Origin: Chloroflexota bacterium | GTDB taxonomy: Bacteria; Chloroflexota; Anaerolineae; UBA1429 | Length of the DNA stretch: 64,000 nucleotides | Direction of reading: 5' to 3' | NCBI GenBank assembly: GCA_012841405.1 | Contig: DUUT01000073.1 | Location: 1-64,000, forward strand | Shown: positions 17,006 to 25,529 of the stretch, in pieces | How positions within the stretch are numbered: the stretch's first letter is position 1 | Layout of the letters: every line of letters begins with the position of its first letter | The notes under the pieces: model-generated | What the model saw: the letters and a program-made list of their open reading frames with translations, nothing else | What the model was told of the DNA's origin: nothing | Databases searched by the model: none | Program-made: the position numbers and the translations under genes

Positions 17006-18949
17006 CTATGGATCCCGTCGAGGTGTCTCGACGGGATCTTGACGTCCGCGCAGGTACACCAACAACGCGGCGACGTCCGCGGGATTGACCCCTGCGATGC
17101 GCGCCGCCTGTCCCACCGTCGCCGGCCGATGCCGCGACAGCCGCTCGCGGGCCTCCGTGCACATGCCCATCACCTTGCCATAGTCCAGGCTCTCGGGAAT
17201 GCGCCGCCCCTCCAGCCGACGCGCCCGCTCCACCTGCCGGCGCTGCTTGTCGATATAGCCGGCGTAGCGCACCTCCAGCGCCACCTGCTCGGCGACCCCT
17301 TCTGCGAGCGCGCTCTCCGGAGGCGCCAACAGCCGCACCGCCGCATAGGACGCCCCCGGCCGCCGCAGGTACTGGAGCGCTGATACCGGCGCCTCGATGG
17401 GGTCACAACCCAGCGCCCGCAGCGTCGCGTTCACCTCCGGATCGGGGCGCAGGGTGACGCGCTCGAGCCGTCGCAGCTCGCTGTTGATGGCGCGCTGCTT
17501 CTCCACCACCGCCGTGTGCCTTTCGTCGCTCACGAGACCAACCCGCCAGCCCACCGGTGTGAGGCGCAGATCCGCGTTGTCATGCCGCAGCAGCAGGCGA
17601 TACTCGGCCCGCGACGTGAGCATGCGGTACGGCTCGCGGATCTCTTTGGTGATCAGGTCGTCTATGAGCACGCCGAGGTAGGCTTGTTCTCGCCCCAGCA
17701 CCAGGGGCTCCTCGTCACGGGCATGGCGGGCAGCGTTGATGCCCGCCAAGAGGCCCTGTGCCGCCGCCTCCTCATACCCCGACGTGCCATTGATCTGCCC
17801 GGCGAGATACAGCCCGTGCACGCGACGCGTCTCGAGGGACGCCCTGATCTGGTACGAGGGCACATAGGCGTATTCGATGGCATAGCCCGGCCGCACGATC
17901 TCGGCCTCGGCGAGTGCAGGGATGCTGTGCAGCATCGCGCGCTGCACGTCCCACGGCATCCCCGTGAAGAACCCCTGGACGTACACCTCGCGCGTGGCCC
18001 ACCCCTCGGGTTCCAGAAAGAGCTGGTGCGCATCCTTGTGGGCAAAGCGCACAACCTTTTCCTCGATGGAGGGGCAGTAGCGCGGCCCGATAGCGTCCGG
18101 CTCGCCGGTCACGACAGGGGAGCGGTGCAGGTTCTCGCGCACGATGCGATGGGTCTCGGTGGTGGTGTGCAACAGATAGCAGGGCACCTGAGGGCGCCAC
18201 GCCGTCTGGTGCGCGATAGGGTACGCGGGGTTGATCGGCAGGAGCAGCGGCTGCGGCGGGCACGCGTCAAAGGAGAAGTAGAGCGGCTCATCACTGCCGA
18301 ACTGGGGCTTGGTGAGCTCGTAGCGCACGGTGCGCGCATCTACCCGCGGGGGCGTGTTCGTTTGGAGGCGCCCCATCTCAAAGCCCAAGTCCCGCAGCGA
18401 CCGCGCCAAGCCGCGCGCCGAGGACTCGCCCGCGCGCCCCCCCGCCAGGCAGTGCTCGCCGCGCAGGACGCGGCCGTCGAGGAACGTACCGCTGCACACC
18501 ACCACCGCCCGGGCGGACAGCGTCTCGCCATGGTCGAGGCACACCCCCTCGATGCGATCGCCGCGCACGAGCAACGCCTCGACCTGGCCCTGGAGCAGGC
18601 TCAGGTTCGGCGTCGCCTCGAGGGTGTGCTTCATCTGCAGCGCGTAGAGATGTTTATCCGCCTGGGCCCGCAGCGCCTGCACCGCCGGTCCCTTGGAGAT
18701 GTTGAGCATGCGCACCTGGATAAAGGTCCGATCGATGGTGCGCGCCATCTCGCCGCCCAGGGCATCGATCTCCCGCACCAGATGCCCCTTGGCGGGCCCG
18801 CCAATGCTGGGGTTGCACGGCATCTGCGCGACGAGATCTAGATTCATGGTCACCAGGAGCGTGCGTCGCCCCATGCGTGCCGCCGCCAGCGCCGCTTCAC
18901 ACCCCGCGTGCCCCGCCCCAACCACGATGACGTCGAATACCCGTCCCAT
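17006..18949 (-). CDS. mnmG: tRNA uridine-5-carboxymethylaminomethyl modification enzyme MnmG (GidA)
   Basis: MnmG, with MnmE, installs the 5-carboxymethylaminomethyl group on wobble U34 of tRNAs, using FAD. The protein (647 aa, family length) begins with the FAD-binding VIVVGAGHAGCEAALAAARMG. It has the MPCNPSIGGPAKGHLVREIDALGG motif, the FTGMPWDVQRAMLHSIP region, INGTSGYEEAAAQGLLAGINAA, and the C-terminal helical domain (ESLDYGKV). The last ten codons (DPVETPRRDP) form a perfect 12-bp stem-loop at the DNA level. MnmE is not in the window. Its start follows the Nudix stop by 37 bases. Confidence 0.96.
   Translation of the reverse strand: MGRVFDVIVVGAGHAGCEAALAAARMGRRTLLVTMNLDLVAQMPCNPSIGGPAKGHLVREIDALGGEMARTIDRTFIQVRMLNISKGPAVQALRAQADKHLYALQMKHTLEATPNLSLLQGQVEALLVRGDRIEGVCLDHGETLSARAVVVCSGTFLDGRVLRGEHCLAGGRAGESSARGLARSLRDLGFEMGRLQTNTPPRVDARTVRYELTKPQFGSDEPLYFSFDACPPQPLLLPINPAYPIAHQTAWRPQVPCYLLHTTTETHRIVRENLHRSPVVTGEPDAIGPRYCPSIEEKVVRFAHKDAHQLFLEPEGWATREVYVQGFFTGMPWDVQRAMLHSIPALAEAEIVRPGYAIEYAYVPSYQIRASLETRRVHGLYLAGQINGTSGYEEAAAQGLLAGINAARHARDEEPLVLGREQAYLGVLIDDLITKEIREPYRMLTSRAEYRLLLRHDNADLRLTPVGWRVGLVSDERHTAVVEKQRAINSELRRLERVTLRPDPEVNATLRALGCDPIEAPVSALQYLRRPGASYAAVRLLAPPESALAEGVAEQVALEVRYAGYIDKQRRQVERARRLEGRRIPESLDYGKVMGMCTEARERLSRHRPATVGQAARIAGVNPADVAALLVYLRGRQDPVETPRRDP
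17011..17038. terminator. Stem-loop terminator inside the 3' end of mnmG
   Basis: GATCCCGTCGAG-gtgt-CTCGACGGGATC is a perfect 12-bp hairpin overlapping the last ten codons of mnmG. On the minus strand it is followed by catagggTTTTcgTTTT, a broken T-tract fitting an mnmG terminator. It also lies about 40 bases past the stop of the convergent cold-shock gene and may block antisense read-through. Confidence 0.65.
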
Positions 18950-18986
18950 GCGATGATTCCATTCCGTTCGTGCCGGTCACGCCGGC

Positions 18987-19568
18987 TTAACCCGTGCCCA
19001 AGACCTCACCGACAACCCGGTGCACCGAGGCGCGGAAACGCCCCCAGTCGCGCCACGCCGGCGGCATCGCCTCGAGCGCGTCCGCCAGGGCCACGACGTC
19101 GGCAAGCGACACGTCGCGAAAGCCGGTGATGGCCTCGCTATCGTCGGCCACGCGCAGCGTCCCGCCGCGTTCCTCCAGCAGGAACAGGTAGGAGGTAAAC
19201 GCGATCGCGTTACCACCTCGCACAAAGTGGTGCTGTACGATGGCCAAGAACGCTTCCACCTCCACCGTGAGGCTCGTCTCCTCGGCGGTCTCGCGGAGCA
19301 CCGCCTTGCCGAGGTCCTCCCCCGGCTTGATGCCGCCGGAGGGGAGGCGATACGTCCCCGCGGGGTAGAACGCCTTGGTGTGCACCAGGTAGCAGCCACT
19401 GCGGCGGCGCAGCAGGAGCACCACCTCGCCAGCACGCTGGCGACGCACCGTCTGCCAGTACACCCACGAGGCCGCATTCACCTCGTGCCGTACCGTACGC
19501 ACCGCCGGAACGCCCCACCGCTCCATGGCCTCTGCCACTCCCCGCACGTGGCCCTGCGATCCCTGCAC
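18987..19568 (-). CDS. Nudix hydrolase family protein
   Basis: A Nudix-fold pyrophosphohydrolase. The full Nudix box is visible as GGIKPGEDLGKAVLRETAEETSL (G-x5-E-x7-REUxEE), preceded by a YLVHTKAFYPAGTYRLPSG strand. The substrate cannot be told. The ORF track starts at ATG 19607, but that ATG overlaps the TATAAT box of a good promoter, so translation more likely begins at GTG 19568, 12 bases after GGAAGGAG. It precedes mnmG in the same orientation and is divergent from the ECF sigma gene. Confidence 0.85.
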   Translation of the reverse strand: MQGSQGHVRGVAEAMERWGVPAVRTVRHEVNAASWVYWQTVRRQRAGEVVLLLRRRSGCYLVHTKAFYPAGTYRLPSGGIKPGEDLGKAVLRETAEETSLTVEVEAFLAIVQHHFVRGGNAIAFTSYLFLLEERGGTLRVADDSEAITGFRDVSLADVVALADALEAMPPAWRDWGRFRASVHRVVGEVLGTG

Positions 19569-19605
19569 CCCGTGTGCTCGCTCCTTCCTGTGAATGTGAG
19601 AGTTC

Positions 19606-19634
19606 ATTATAGCATGCCCCTATAACGCACCCAA
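19606..19634 (-). promoter_or_regulatory. Promoter of Nudix-mnmG
   Basis: Minus strand: -35 TTGGGT (19634-19629), 17-base spacer, extended -10 TGCTATAAT (TATAAT at 19611-19606). Its -35 is one base from the -35 of the divergent sigma promoter. Confidence 0.7.
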
Positions 19635-19635
19635 C

Positions 19636-19664
19636 TTGAGACCACATCCCCAACATGCTATGAT
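19636..19664 (+). promoter_or_regulatory. Promoter of the ECF sigma operon
   Basis: -35 TTGAGA (19636-19641), 17-base spacer, extended -10 TGCTATGAT (TATGAT 19659-19664). This is a vegetative-type promoter, not an ECF autoregulated one; leader about 125 bases to ATG 19796. Confidence 0.7.
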
Positions 19665-19795
19665 GAACGCCACCCATCGTGCCCCAACGATGTTGTGTCT
19701 CCCCAAGACGTGGCGGCGCCGTGGCCTTGCCTGTGCCACCTGCGAATAAACGGGATCGCTGCGGCGTCTATAGTGCAGAGAGAACCACCAGCATC

Positions 19796-20338
19796 ATGGT
19801 AGATGAGCGCGGCCTCGAGGATGCCCTGATTCGCAGTGCCGCCGCCGGGAACGTGGGCGCCTTCTCGCAGCTGGTGCGCGCGTATCGTCTCCAGGTGGTG
19901 CGCACGGCCTACGGCATCCTGGGCTCCGTGACAGAAGCCGACGATGTGGCCCAAGAGGCGTTCATCAAGGCCTGGGAAAGCCTGCCCGACTTGAGGCAGC
20001 GCTCCACCTTTCGGACGTGGCTGTTCCGCATCACCGTCAACACCGCCATCGATGCCGTGCGTCGTCGCCGGCCAGAGCCTCCACTCGACGAGACCATGTC
20101 GGGAGAGTACGAGGCGCCGGAGGAGGCGACGATACGACGCGATATACGCGAGCGTGTGCAGGCCGCCATTCGCGACCTTCCTCCCGCGGCCCGGGCCACG
20201 CTGATACTGCGTGAGTACGAGCAGTTGTCCTATCGCGAGATTGCGGCCGTGCTCGAGATACCCATCGGCACCGTCATGTCCCGGCTGAGCTACGCCCGCC
20301 AACTCCTCAGGGAGCGGCTCACAGCGGACGATCGTTGA
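19796..20338 (+). CDS. ECF-family RNA polymerase sigma factor (sigma-70 family)
   Basis: A 180-aa alternative sigma factor. Region 2 is seen in YGILGSVTEADDVAQEAFIKAWESL and FRTWLFRITVNTAIDAVRRRR. Region 4 is RDLPPAARATLILREYEQLSYREIAAVLEIPIGTVMSRLSYARQLL, whose helix-turn-helix reads -35 elements. The first ATG of the conserved reading frame (MVDERG) is used instead of the ORF-track start 39 codons earlier. The next gene encodes a zinc-binding anti-sigma protein, so this is a classical regulated pair. The signal is unknown; a candidate ECF-type promoter lies ahead of the translin operon. Confidence 0.94.
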   Translation: MVDERGLEDALIRSAAAGNVGAFSQLVRAYRLQVVRTAYGILGSVTEADDVAQEAFIKAWESLPDLRQRSTFRTWLFRITVNTAIDAVRRRRPEPPLDETMSGEYEAPEEATIRRDIRERVQAAIRDLPPAARATLILREYEQLSYREIAAVLEIPIGTVMSRLSYARQLLRERLTADDR

Positions 20339-20371
20339 TCGCCCTGGGCGCCATCGGCATAGGGAGGGATC

Positions 20372-21007
20372 GTGGACCATCCCAGTGAGATCCAGCTCCA
20401 CCGCTACCTCGATCGCGAGTTGAGCGTAGAGGAGCAGGAACGCATCGCCGCACACCTCGTGACCTGTGCCACGTGCCGCGCGCGCGTGGATGCCTACGCG
20501 CATCTCGGCGCGCTGCTCCGTGCCTCCCTGCCTGACCCGGCGGCATTCGCTCCGGTGGGCGAGACCTGGCGCAGCATCGCGGGGCGCCTGCAACCACGAC
20601 CAAGCCCGCGCTGGCCGCTCCTGCCCCTCCTGCCACCGTTCCTGCTGGCGGCCATCGGCACGGTGGCGCAGGTCGCGCTCGCCCTCATCGTCACGACGTT
20701 CGCTCTCAGTGCGTGGGGGCTGGTACCGGCGCCGGCCACCGTGATGGCCGGTGGGATCCATGCGATCCTCGGCCACCCCTGGCTGGAGGGCTCCCTCTAC
20801 GCGTGGCTCGGCTGGTCCAGCGTGGAGGTGGTTCAGGCGGCGACCACGCGGTGGCAGGCGCTGCACACCGCCGCTCAGCACGTCATCATCTTGGGGGCGG
20901 TCATCCTCGCCCCGGCGGCGGCCCTCGGTGTCGTGGCCGTGCTCGATTTGGTCTGGGCGATCTGCTGGCCGGGCGCTGCCCGGCGTGAGACAGAAGGAGG
21001 CATGTGA
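20372..21007 (+). CDS. Zinc-binding anti-sigma factor, membrane anchored
   Basis: A 211-aa protein whose N-terminus has the ZAS-type anti-sigma motif H-x3-C-x2-C (AAHLVTCATC) preceded by HRYLDRELSVEEQERI. It then has a linker and two or more hydrophobic segments (about residues 85-115 and 165-200), so the sigma-binding domain is cytoplasmic and membrane tethered. The start is a GTG 34 bases after the sigma stop, behind AGGGAGG. It probably sequesters the upstream sigma. The region between the membrane segments may sense the signal. Confidence 0.85.
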   Translation: MDHPSEIQLHRYLDRELSVEEQERIAAHLVTCATCRARVDAYAHLGALLRASLPDPAAFAPVGETWRSIAGRLQPRPSPRWPLLPLLPPFLLAAIGTVAQVALALIVTTFALSAWGLVPAPATVMAGGIHAILGHPWLEGSLYAWLGWSSVEVVQAATTRWQALHTAAQHVIILGAVILAPAAALGVVAVLDLVWAICWPGAARRETEGGM

Positions 21008-21009
21008 CA

Positions 21010-22005
21010 ATGGATTACGGGAGGATCTTCCGACGCGCCCTCGGGATTATGTGGCGCCACAAAGTCCTGTGGCTCTTTGGAATCGCCGCGGCGCTCTTCA
21101 GTAGCGGGTATGGCAGCGGGAATGCCTCGAGCGTTGCGCAATATCGGATGGATCAGGGGGATCTCGGAGCTCTGGGTAGGATGTTTCCCTTTGGCGCCGA
21201 CTTTTCCCGGGCGATCCCCATCATCCTGGCGATCATTGGTGCCGTACTCCTCTTCGCCATCGTGCTGTGGATTGTGGGCATCATCGTGCGCTACACCAGC
21301 CTGGGCGCCCTCATCGGTGGCGTCGATGAGGTCGAGCGCACCGAAGACACCACGTTTCGCTCGAGCCTGAACCGTGGCTGGCGCAACCTCTTGCCGCTGT
21401 TCGCTATCGATCTGCTCATCAGCCTCGCCACCTCGGTCGTGGTCATCGCGATTATCCTACTGGCGATCGCGGGCGGCGCCTTCGCCCTCGTCCCGGCCAT
21501 CGTGCTCGCTGGCAATGGCGGCAGTAACGCCGTCGCCATCCTGTGGGGCCTCGGCGTGGGGCTCATCGTGCTCGTGGGGATCATTGCCGTCAGCATCATC
21601 GTCTCGGCCATCGTGACCCTCGTGCGCGAGCTCGCCTTCCGTGCCCGCATCCTAGAGAACCAAGGCGTGTTCGACGCGCTAGGCGGCGCCTTCCGCCTGA
21701 TCCGCTCACGCCTGAAGGAGGTGCTCATCGTCTGGCTGCTGCTCGTGGCCATTGACCTAGCCCTCAGTGTGCTGTTCATTCCTATCGCCATCATCGGTGC
21801 CGTGGGGCTCGTCAGCCCCGTCCTGGCGGCGCTCGCCATCACCGAGTCAGTTGCCGTGGCGCTGATCATCGGCCTGCCACTCTTGCTCTTCTTCATCCTC
21901 GTGACCGCCGTTTTCGGTGGCATCTACCTCACCTACAGGTCGACGGTGTGGACGCTCGCCTATCGCGAGCTCCGCAGCGACCACCTGGTGGCCGAGGCGG
22001 TCTGA
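21010..22005 (+). CDS. Multi-pass membrane protein of the sigma/anti-sigma operon
   Basis: A 331-aa protein with about six long hydrophobic segments and an N-terminal amphipathic segment (YGRIFRRALGIMWRHKVLWLFG). No catalytic motif is recognisable. The charged loop VDEVERTEDTTFRSSLNRGWRNLL between helices resembles bacterial glycerophosphoryl-type or DUF-class membrane proteins only loosely. The ATG at 21010 is preferred over the ORF-track GTG because GGAGG is nine bases upstream. It starts two bases after the anti-sigma stop. It may take part in the signalling or be an envelope protein co-expressed with it. Confidence 0.8.
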   Translation: MDYGRIFRRALGIMWRHKVLWLFGIAAALFSSGYGSGNASSVAQYRMDQGDLGALGRMFPFGADFSRAIPIILAIIGAVLLFAIVLWIVGIIVRYTSLGALIGGVDEVERTEDTTFRSSLNRGWRNLLPLFAIDLLISLATSVVVIAIILLAIAGGAFALVPAIVLAGNGGSNAVAILWGLGVGLIVLVGIIAVSIIVSAIVTLVRELAFRARILENQGVFDALGGAFRLIRSRLKEVLIVWLLLVAIDLALSVLFIPIAIIGAVGLVSPVLAALAITESVAVALIIGLPLLLFFILVTAVFGGIYLTYRSTVWTLAYRELRSDHLVAEAV

Positions 22006-22034
22006 ACCGGGCTCACCATCCACCGATAGCAGCA

Positions 22035-22070
22035 ACCGGCGCGTTCCCCCTGCGTGGGGAACGCGCCGGT
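22035..22070. terminator. Strong bidirectional terminator between convergent operons
   Basis: A perfect 15-bp stem ACCGGCGCGTTCCCC / GGGGAACGCGCCGGT with a 6-base loop, followed on the plus strand by CTCTTGTC. It lies between the sigma operon and the convergent peptidase gene. Confidence 0.8.
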
Positions 22071-22101
22071 CTCTTGTCGTCGGGATAGCCGTGCAGGCGC
22101 G

Positions 22102-23184
22102 TCAGGCGCCAGGCCGCAGGCAAGCGAGCACAATACGCGCCGTGCTGACCATATCCGCCAGGGCCACATGTTCCTCACAGGTGTGCACCTCGGCCATGCC
22201 ACAGCTGATCTGCACCGTGGCGACGCCGGCGGCGTTGAACACGTTGGCGTCCGATCCCCCACCCGTGGCCACCATGATCGGCTCGATACCCACAGACCGC
22301 ATCGCACCGGTCACCAGGGCGACCACCGGGTCCTCCGCACCGAGCCGGTACGGATCGTACTGCCGCGTCACCTCAATATCCACCCGTGCGCCGTTGGCCT
22401 GTGCCCGCTCCTCGAGTGCGCGCACCATGGCCTCCGTCTGCGTCTGCAGCTTGGCCTCGCTGCGGCTACGCGCCTCTCCCTGGATCTCTACCCGATCGGG
22501 CACGATGTTGGTGGCCGTGCCCCCAGCAATGATGCCGATGTTGGCTGTCGTCTCTTCGTCGATGCGGCCCAAGGGCATGGCGGCGATCGCCTCGGCCGCG
22601 ACGCGAATGGCGTTGAGGCCCAACTCGGGGTTGGCGCCGGCATGGGCCATCTTGCCATGTACCGTCGCTTGCAGCGCATTCTGCGACGGCGCCGAGACGA
22701 CGACCGTGCCCTGTTCGCCGCCGTGGTCCAGGCCGATGCCCATGCGCGCACGAAGCTGTGAGGTATCGAACGCCTTGGCCCCCTCGAGCCCCACCTCCTC
22801 TCGCACGGTGAAGAGGACGTCTACCGGCCGGTGCGCGTCCTCGCCCTCCGTGAGGCACCGCAGCACCTCGAGGATCACCGCGACCCCGGCCTTGTCATCA
22901 GCCCCCAGGATGGTGGTGCCATCGCTGTAGACGACACCATCGCGCACCACGGGGGTGACGTTCTCACAGGGGCCGACGGTGTCCATGTGGGCCGTCAAGA
23001 GGAGGGGCTCCCCCACACCGTCGAGGCGCGACAGCAAGTTCCCCGCCGCGTCACGCTCTACCGCCATCCCCAGCGCCGTCAATACGGCCGCGATGGCATC
23101 GGCGACCGGTCCCTCGCCTCCCGATGGACTGGAGATGCGCGCCAGGTCGAGGAACTGGTTCAGCAGTCTGCTCTCGTCGATCAT
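22102..23184 (-). CDS. M20/M25/M40-family metallopeptidase (tripeptidase T-like)
   Basis: A 360-aa zinc peptidase with the two-domain M20 plan. Metal and catalytic residues appear in LLLTAHMDTVGP (HxD), GADDKAG (bridging Asp), FTVREEVGLEGA (Glu-Glu), GLDHGG and a C-terminal CGMAEVHTCEEH. The lid/dimerisation domain lies at about residues 175-280. The pattern resembles PepT or PepV-like aminopeptidases more than succinyl-diaminopimelate desuccinylase, but substrate is not certain. Its ATG overlaps the recN stop (ATGA), making it last in the hisS-nadK-recN operon, an association with no obvious functional reason. Confidence 0.88.
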   Translation of the reverse strand: MIDESRLLNQFLDLARISSPSGGEGPVADAIAAVLTALGMAVERDAAGNLLSRLDGVGEPLLLTAHMDTVGPCENVTPVVRDGVVYSDGTTILGADDKAGVAVILEVLRCLTEGEDAHRPVDVLFTVREEVGLEGAKAFDTSQLRARMGIGLDHGGEQGTVVVSAPSQNALQATVHGKMAHAGANPELGLNAIRVAAEAIAAMPLGRIDEETTANIGIIAGGTATNIVPDRVEIQGEARSRSEAKLQTQTEAMVRALEERAQANGARVDIEVTRQYDPYRLGAEDPVVALVTGAMRSVGIEPIMVATGGGSDANVFNAAGVATVQISCGMAEVHTCEEHVALADMVSTARIVLACLRPGA

Positions 23185-24935
23185 GTCGGCTGTGGCTCCT
23201 TTGTATGCCTCGGATTCGTCTGCGCCAACAACTCGCGAGCGCTGCGCCGCGTGCTCTCGGTAGCAGCCCCGCCGAGCATGAGGGCCAGCTCACCCACGCG
23301 TTCGGCGGGAGAGAGCGCTTGCACCACCGACTGGGTGCGCCCGCCCACGATGGTCTTTTCGACGCGCAGATGCCGCTCCCCATAGCTCGCCATCTGTGCC
23401 AGGTGCGTCACGCAGAACACCTGGTGCTTACGCGACAGGTCCCACAGCTTGTGCCCGACGATCCGGCCCGTACGCCCCCCGATGCCGGCATCGATCTCAT
23501 CAAAGATGAGCGTCGGCACGGGGTCGGCGGCGGAAAGGGCCGTCTTGAGCGCCAGCATCAACCGCGACGTCTCACCCCCCGACGCCGTGCTGGCCAAGGG
23601 CTTGGGATCCTCGCCGGGGTTCGGGGCGATAAGGAACTCGACGCGGTCGATACCGGCGGTGTCAAAGGCTACCCGGCGTCCGTCGAGCTCGAGGCCGTCG
23701 GCCGCCTCGACCCGATCCATCGCCACCATGAAGCGGGCATGCTCCATACCGAGATCCTTCAGCTCGGCCTCGACCTGCGCCGTCAGCGCCGCGGCCGCCG
23801 CCCGGCGCGCGGCGCTGAGCTCCTCTGCCAACACGCCGAGCTCGCTGAGCAGCGCGGCCTCGGCCTTGTGTAGCTCTACCTGGCGCTCCTCACTGTGGCT
23901 GATGCCATCCAGCTCTTCCTGCGCCCGGTCGGCGAACGCCAACACCTCGGCGATGGTATCGCCGTACTTGCGTTTGAGGTTGTTGAGTAGGTCGATGCGC
24001 TCCTCGACCTGCTCGAGACGCTCCGGGTCGTAGGCGATCTCGTCCCGATAGACGCGCATGGTGCGCGCCAGCTCCTCGAGTTGGTAGAGGGCCGTCTCGG
24101 CCACCTGGCTCTGCTCCTCGAGGGTATCGTCCAGCTTTTGCAGGGCGGTCAGATGCTCCACCACCTCCCCGAGCTGATCGACGACCGAGGCCTGGCGCTC
24201 CTCCCCCTCGAACAGCAGCGCATAGACCGAATCAGCCAGCAGCTTGAGCTTTTCTGCGTTCGCCAGCAAGGTGCGTTCGCGGCGCAACGCCTCTTCCTCG
24301 TCAGGGTGCAGCTTGGCGGCGCGAATTTCGTCCACCTGGAAGGTCAGCAAATCCACGCGCCGCGCCAGCTCCCGCGCATCGCGTTGGAGGGCACGCAACG
24401 CCTGCCGCACCTCGCGCAAGCGCCCCACCACAGAGGCCACGGCGGCGCGTTGCGCCTCCAACCCACCGTAGCGATCGAGCAAGGTCACGTGCCGCCGCGG
24501 TTGCAGCAGCGTCAGTTGATCTCCCTGGCCGTGGATATCGATCAGGTGCCGCCCAAGGTCCCGTAGGACGCTCTGCGTCACAGCACGCCCGTTGACGCGG
24601 GCGCTGCTGCGCCCCCCGGCGGTCACCTCGCGCCGAATGATCAGCTCACCCGCCGCCAACTCGGCATCGTCCAACAGGCCGAGGGCGCCAAACTCGTCCT
24701 GCAGCGCCTCCAGCGTCTCTGGCTCGAGCTGGAACACTCCCTCGACGACCGTGCTCGGCGCGCCCGTTCGTACCAGCTCGGTCGAGGCCCGCGCGCCGAG
24801 GAGCAGGCTCACGGCGTCAATAATGATCGACTTGCCCGTGCCCGTTTCGCCCGTTAGCACATTGAACCCGGCGCTGAACTGCAGCTGCAGGTGGTCGATG
24901 ATCGCCAGGTTCCATATCGATAGCTCAACCAGCAA
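23181..24935 (-). CDS. recN: DNA repair protein RecN
   Basis: RecN is an SMC-like ATPase acting early in double-strand break repair. The 584-aa protein has the Walker A GETGTGKSIIIDAVSLLLG near the N-terminus. Long coiled-coil arms follow (about 150-370). The C-terminal half holds the ABC signature ASGGETSRLMLALK and Walker B PTLIFDEIDAGIGG. The ORF track starts six codons upstream; TTG 24935 matches the family start (M-L-x-x-L-x-I-x-N-x-A-I-I-D) and has GGAGG seven bases before it. Confidence 0.95.
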   Translation of the reverse strand: MLVELSIWNLAIIDHLQLQFSAGFNVLTGETGTGKSIIIDAVSLLLGARASTELVRTGAPSTVVEGVFQLEPETLEALQDEFGALGLLDDAELAAGELIIRREVTAGGRSSARVNGRAVTQSVLRDLGRHLIDIHGQGDQLTLLQPRRHVTLLDRYGGLEAQRAAVASVVGRLREVRQALRALQRDARELARRVDLLTFQVDEIRAAKLHPDEEEALRRERTLLANAEKLKLLADSVYALLFEGEERQASVVDQLGEVVEHLTALQKLDDTLEEQSQVAETALYQLEELARTMRVYRDEIAYDPERLEQVEERIDLLNNLKRKYGDTIAEVLAFADRAQEELDGISHSEERQVELHKAEAALLSELGVLAEELSAARRAAAAALTAQVEAELKDLGMEHARFMVAMDRVEAADGLELDGRRVAFDTAGIDRVEFLIAPNPGEDPKPLASTASGGETSRLMLALKTALSAADPVPTLIFDEIDAGIGGRTGRIVGHKLWDLSRKHQVFCVTHLAQMASYGERHLRVEKTIVGGRTQSVVQALSPAERVGELALMLGGAATESTRRSARELLAQTNPRHTKEPQPT

Positions 24936-24980
24936 TGCCACCCTCCATGTCACCAGGGCTGCAAGCCGGAACCCATCGCT

Positions 24981-25529
24981 TTACCGCAAGCGCGCCACCG
25001 CCGCGCCGATTGCCAGCACCGCGAACAGGATGCTGTTGAGGTTCAACAGCGACGCCACGAGCACCAGCGCGTTGGCCGGCAGCGCCAGCCCGCCAGAGGC
25101 CACCATGCGCAGCACCACGGGTCCCGCCAGCGCGCCGAGGGCGATACACACGCCGGTGATGATCTGCACCGGCCGACCGCGCTTGCGCCTGGCGCGCAGC
25201 ACGGCCTCGGCGATGATCCCGCCGGCAGGAATCGAGAGGAACACGGTGAAAAAGAGGCCGGCCTGCGTCGCCAGTGCCCCCGCGACGAGCGAGACCGCCA
25301 AGGCTACGATGGCAATGATCGGGTAATCCTGGGGAGCCAACACGTAGAGGGGCGAGCGGCCACGCCGTGCACACGTGGGGCAGCGTAACCCCACCGGGGT
25401 GCGGATCGCGCATTTCGTGCAGATCGGATCCAGGCACCGGCTACAGCGAATCAGGGTCTCGGTACGCGGATGGTTCACGCAGTAGATGATTTCCTGAGGA
25501 TCTATGGTATCGGTCCCTGATCCGGCCAT
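24981..25529 (-). CDS. Zinc-finger (B-box-like) membrane protein
   Basis: A 182-aa protein. Residues about 15-52 carry a cysteine/histidine cluster (CVNHP, CSRCLDPICTKCAI, CPTCARRG) typical of the B-box-like zinc domain found at the N-terminus of many bacterial membrane proteins. Four hydrophobic segments follow, split by the basic loop RARRKRGRP. The ATG has CGGAG upstream and the gene overlaps the end of nadK by 28 bases. The role is unknown, perhaps a scaffold whose zinc domain binds a protein or nucleic acid at the membrane. Confidence 0.85.
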   Translation of the reverse strand: MAGSGTDTIDPQEIIYCVNHPRTETLIRCSRCLDPICTKCAIRTPVGLRCPTCARRGRSPLYVLAPQDYPIIAIVALAVSLVAGALATQAGLFFTVFLSIPAGGIIAEAVLRARRKRGRPVQIITGVCIALGALAGPVVLRMVASGGLALPANALVLVASLLNLNSILFAVLAIGAAVARLR

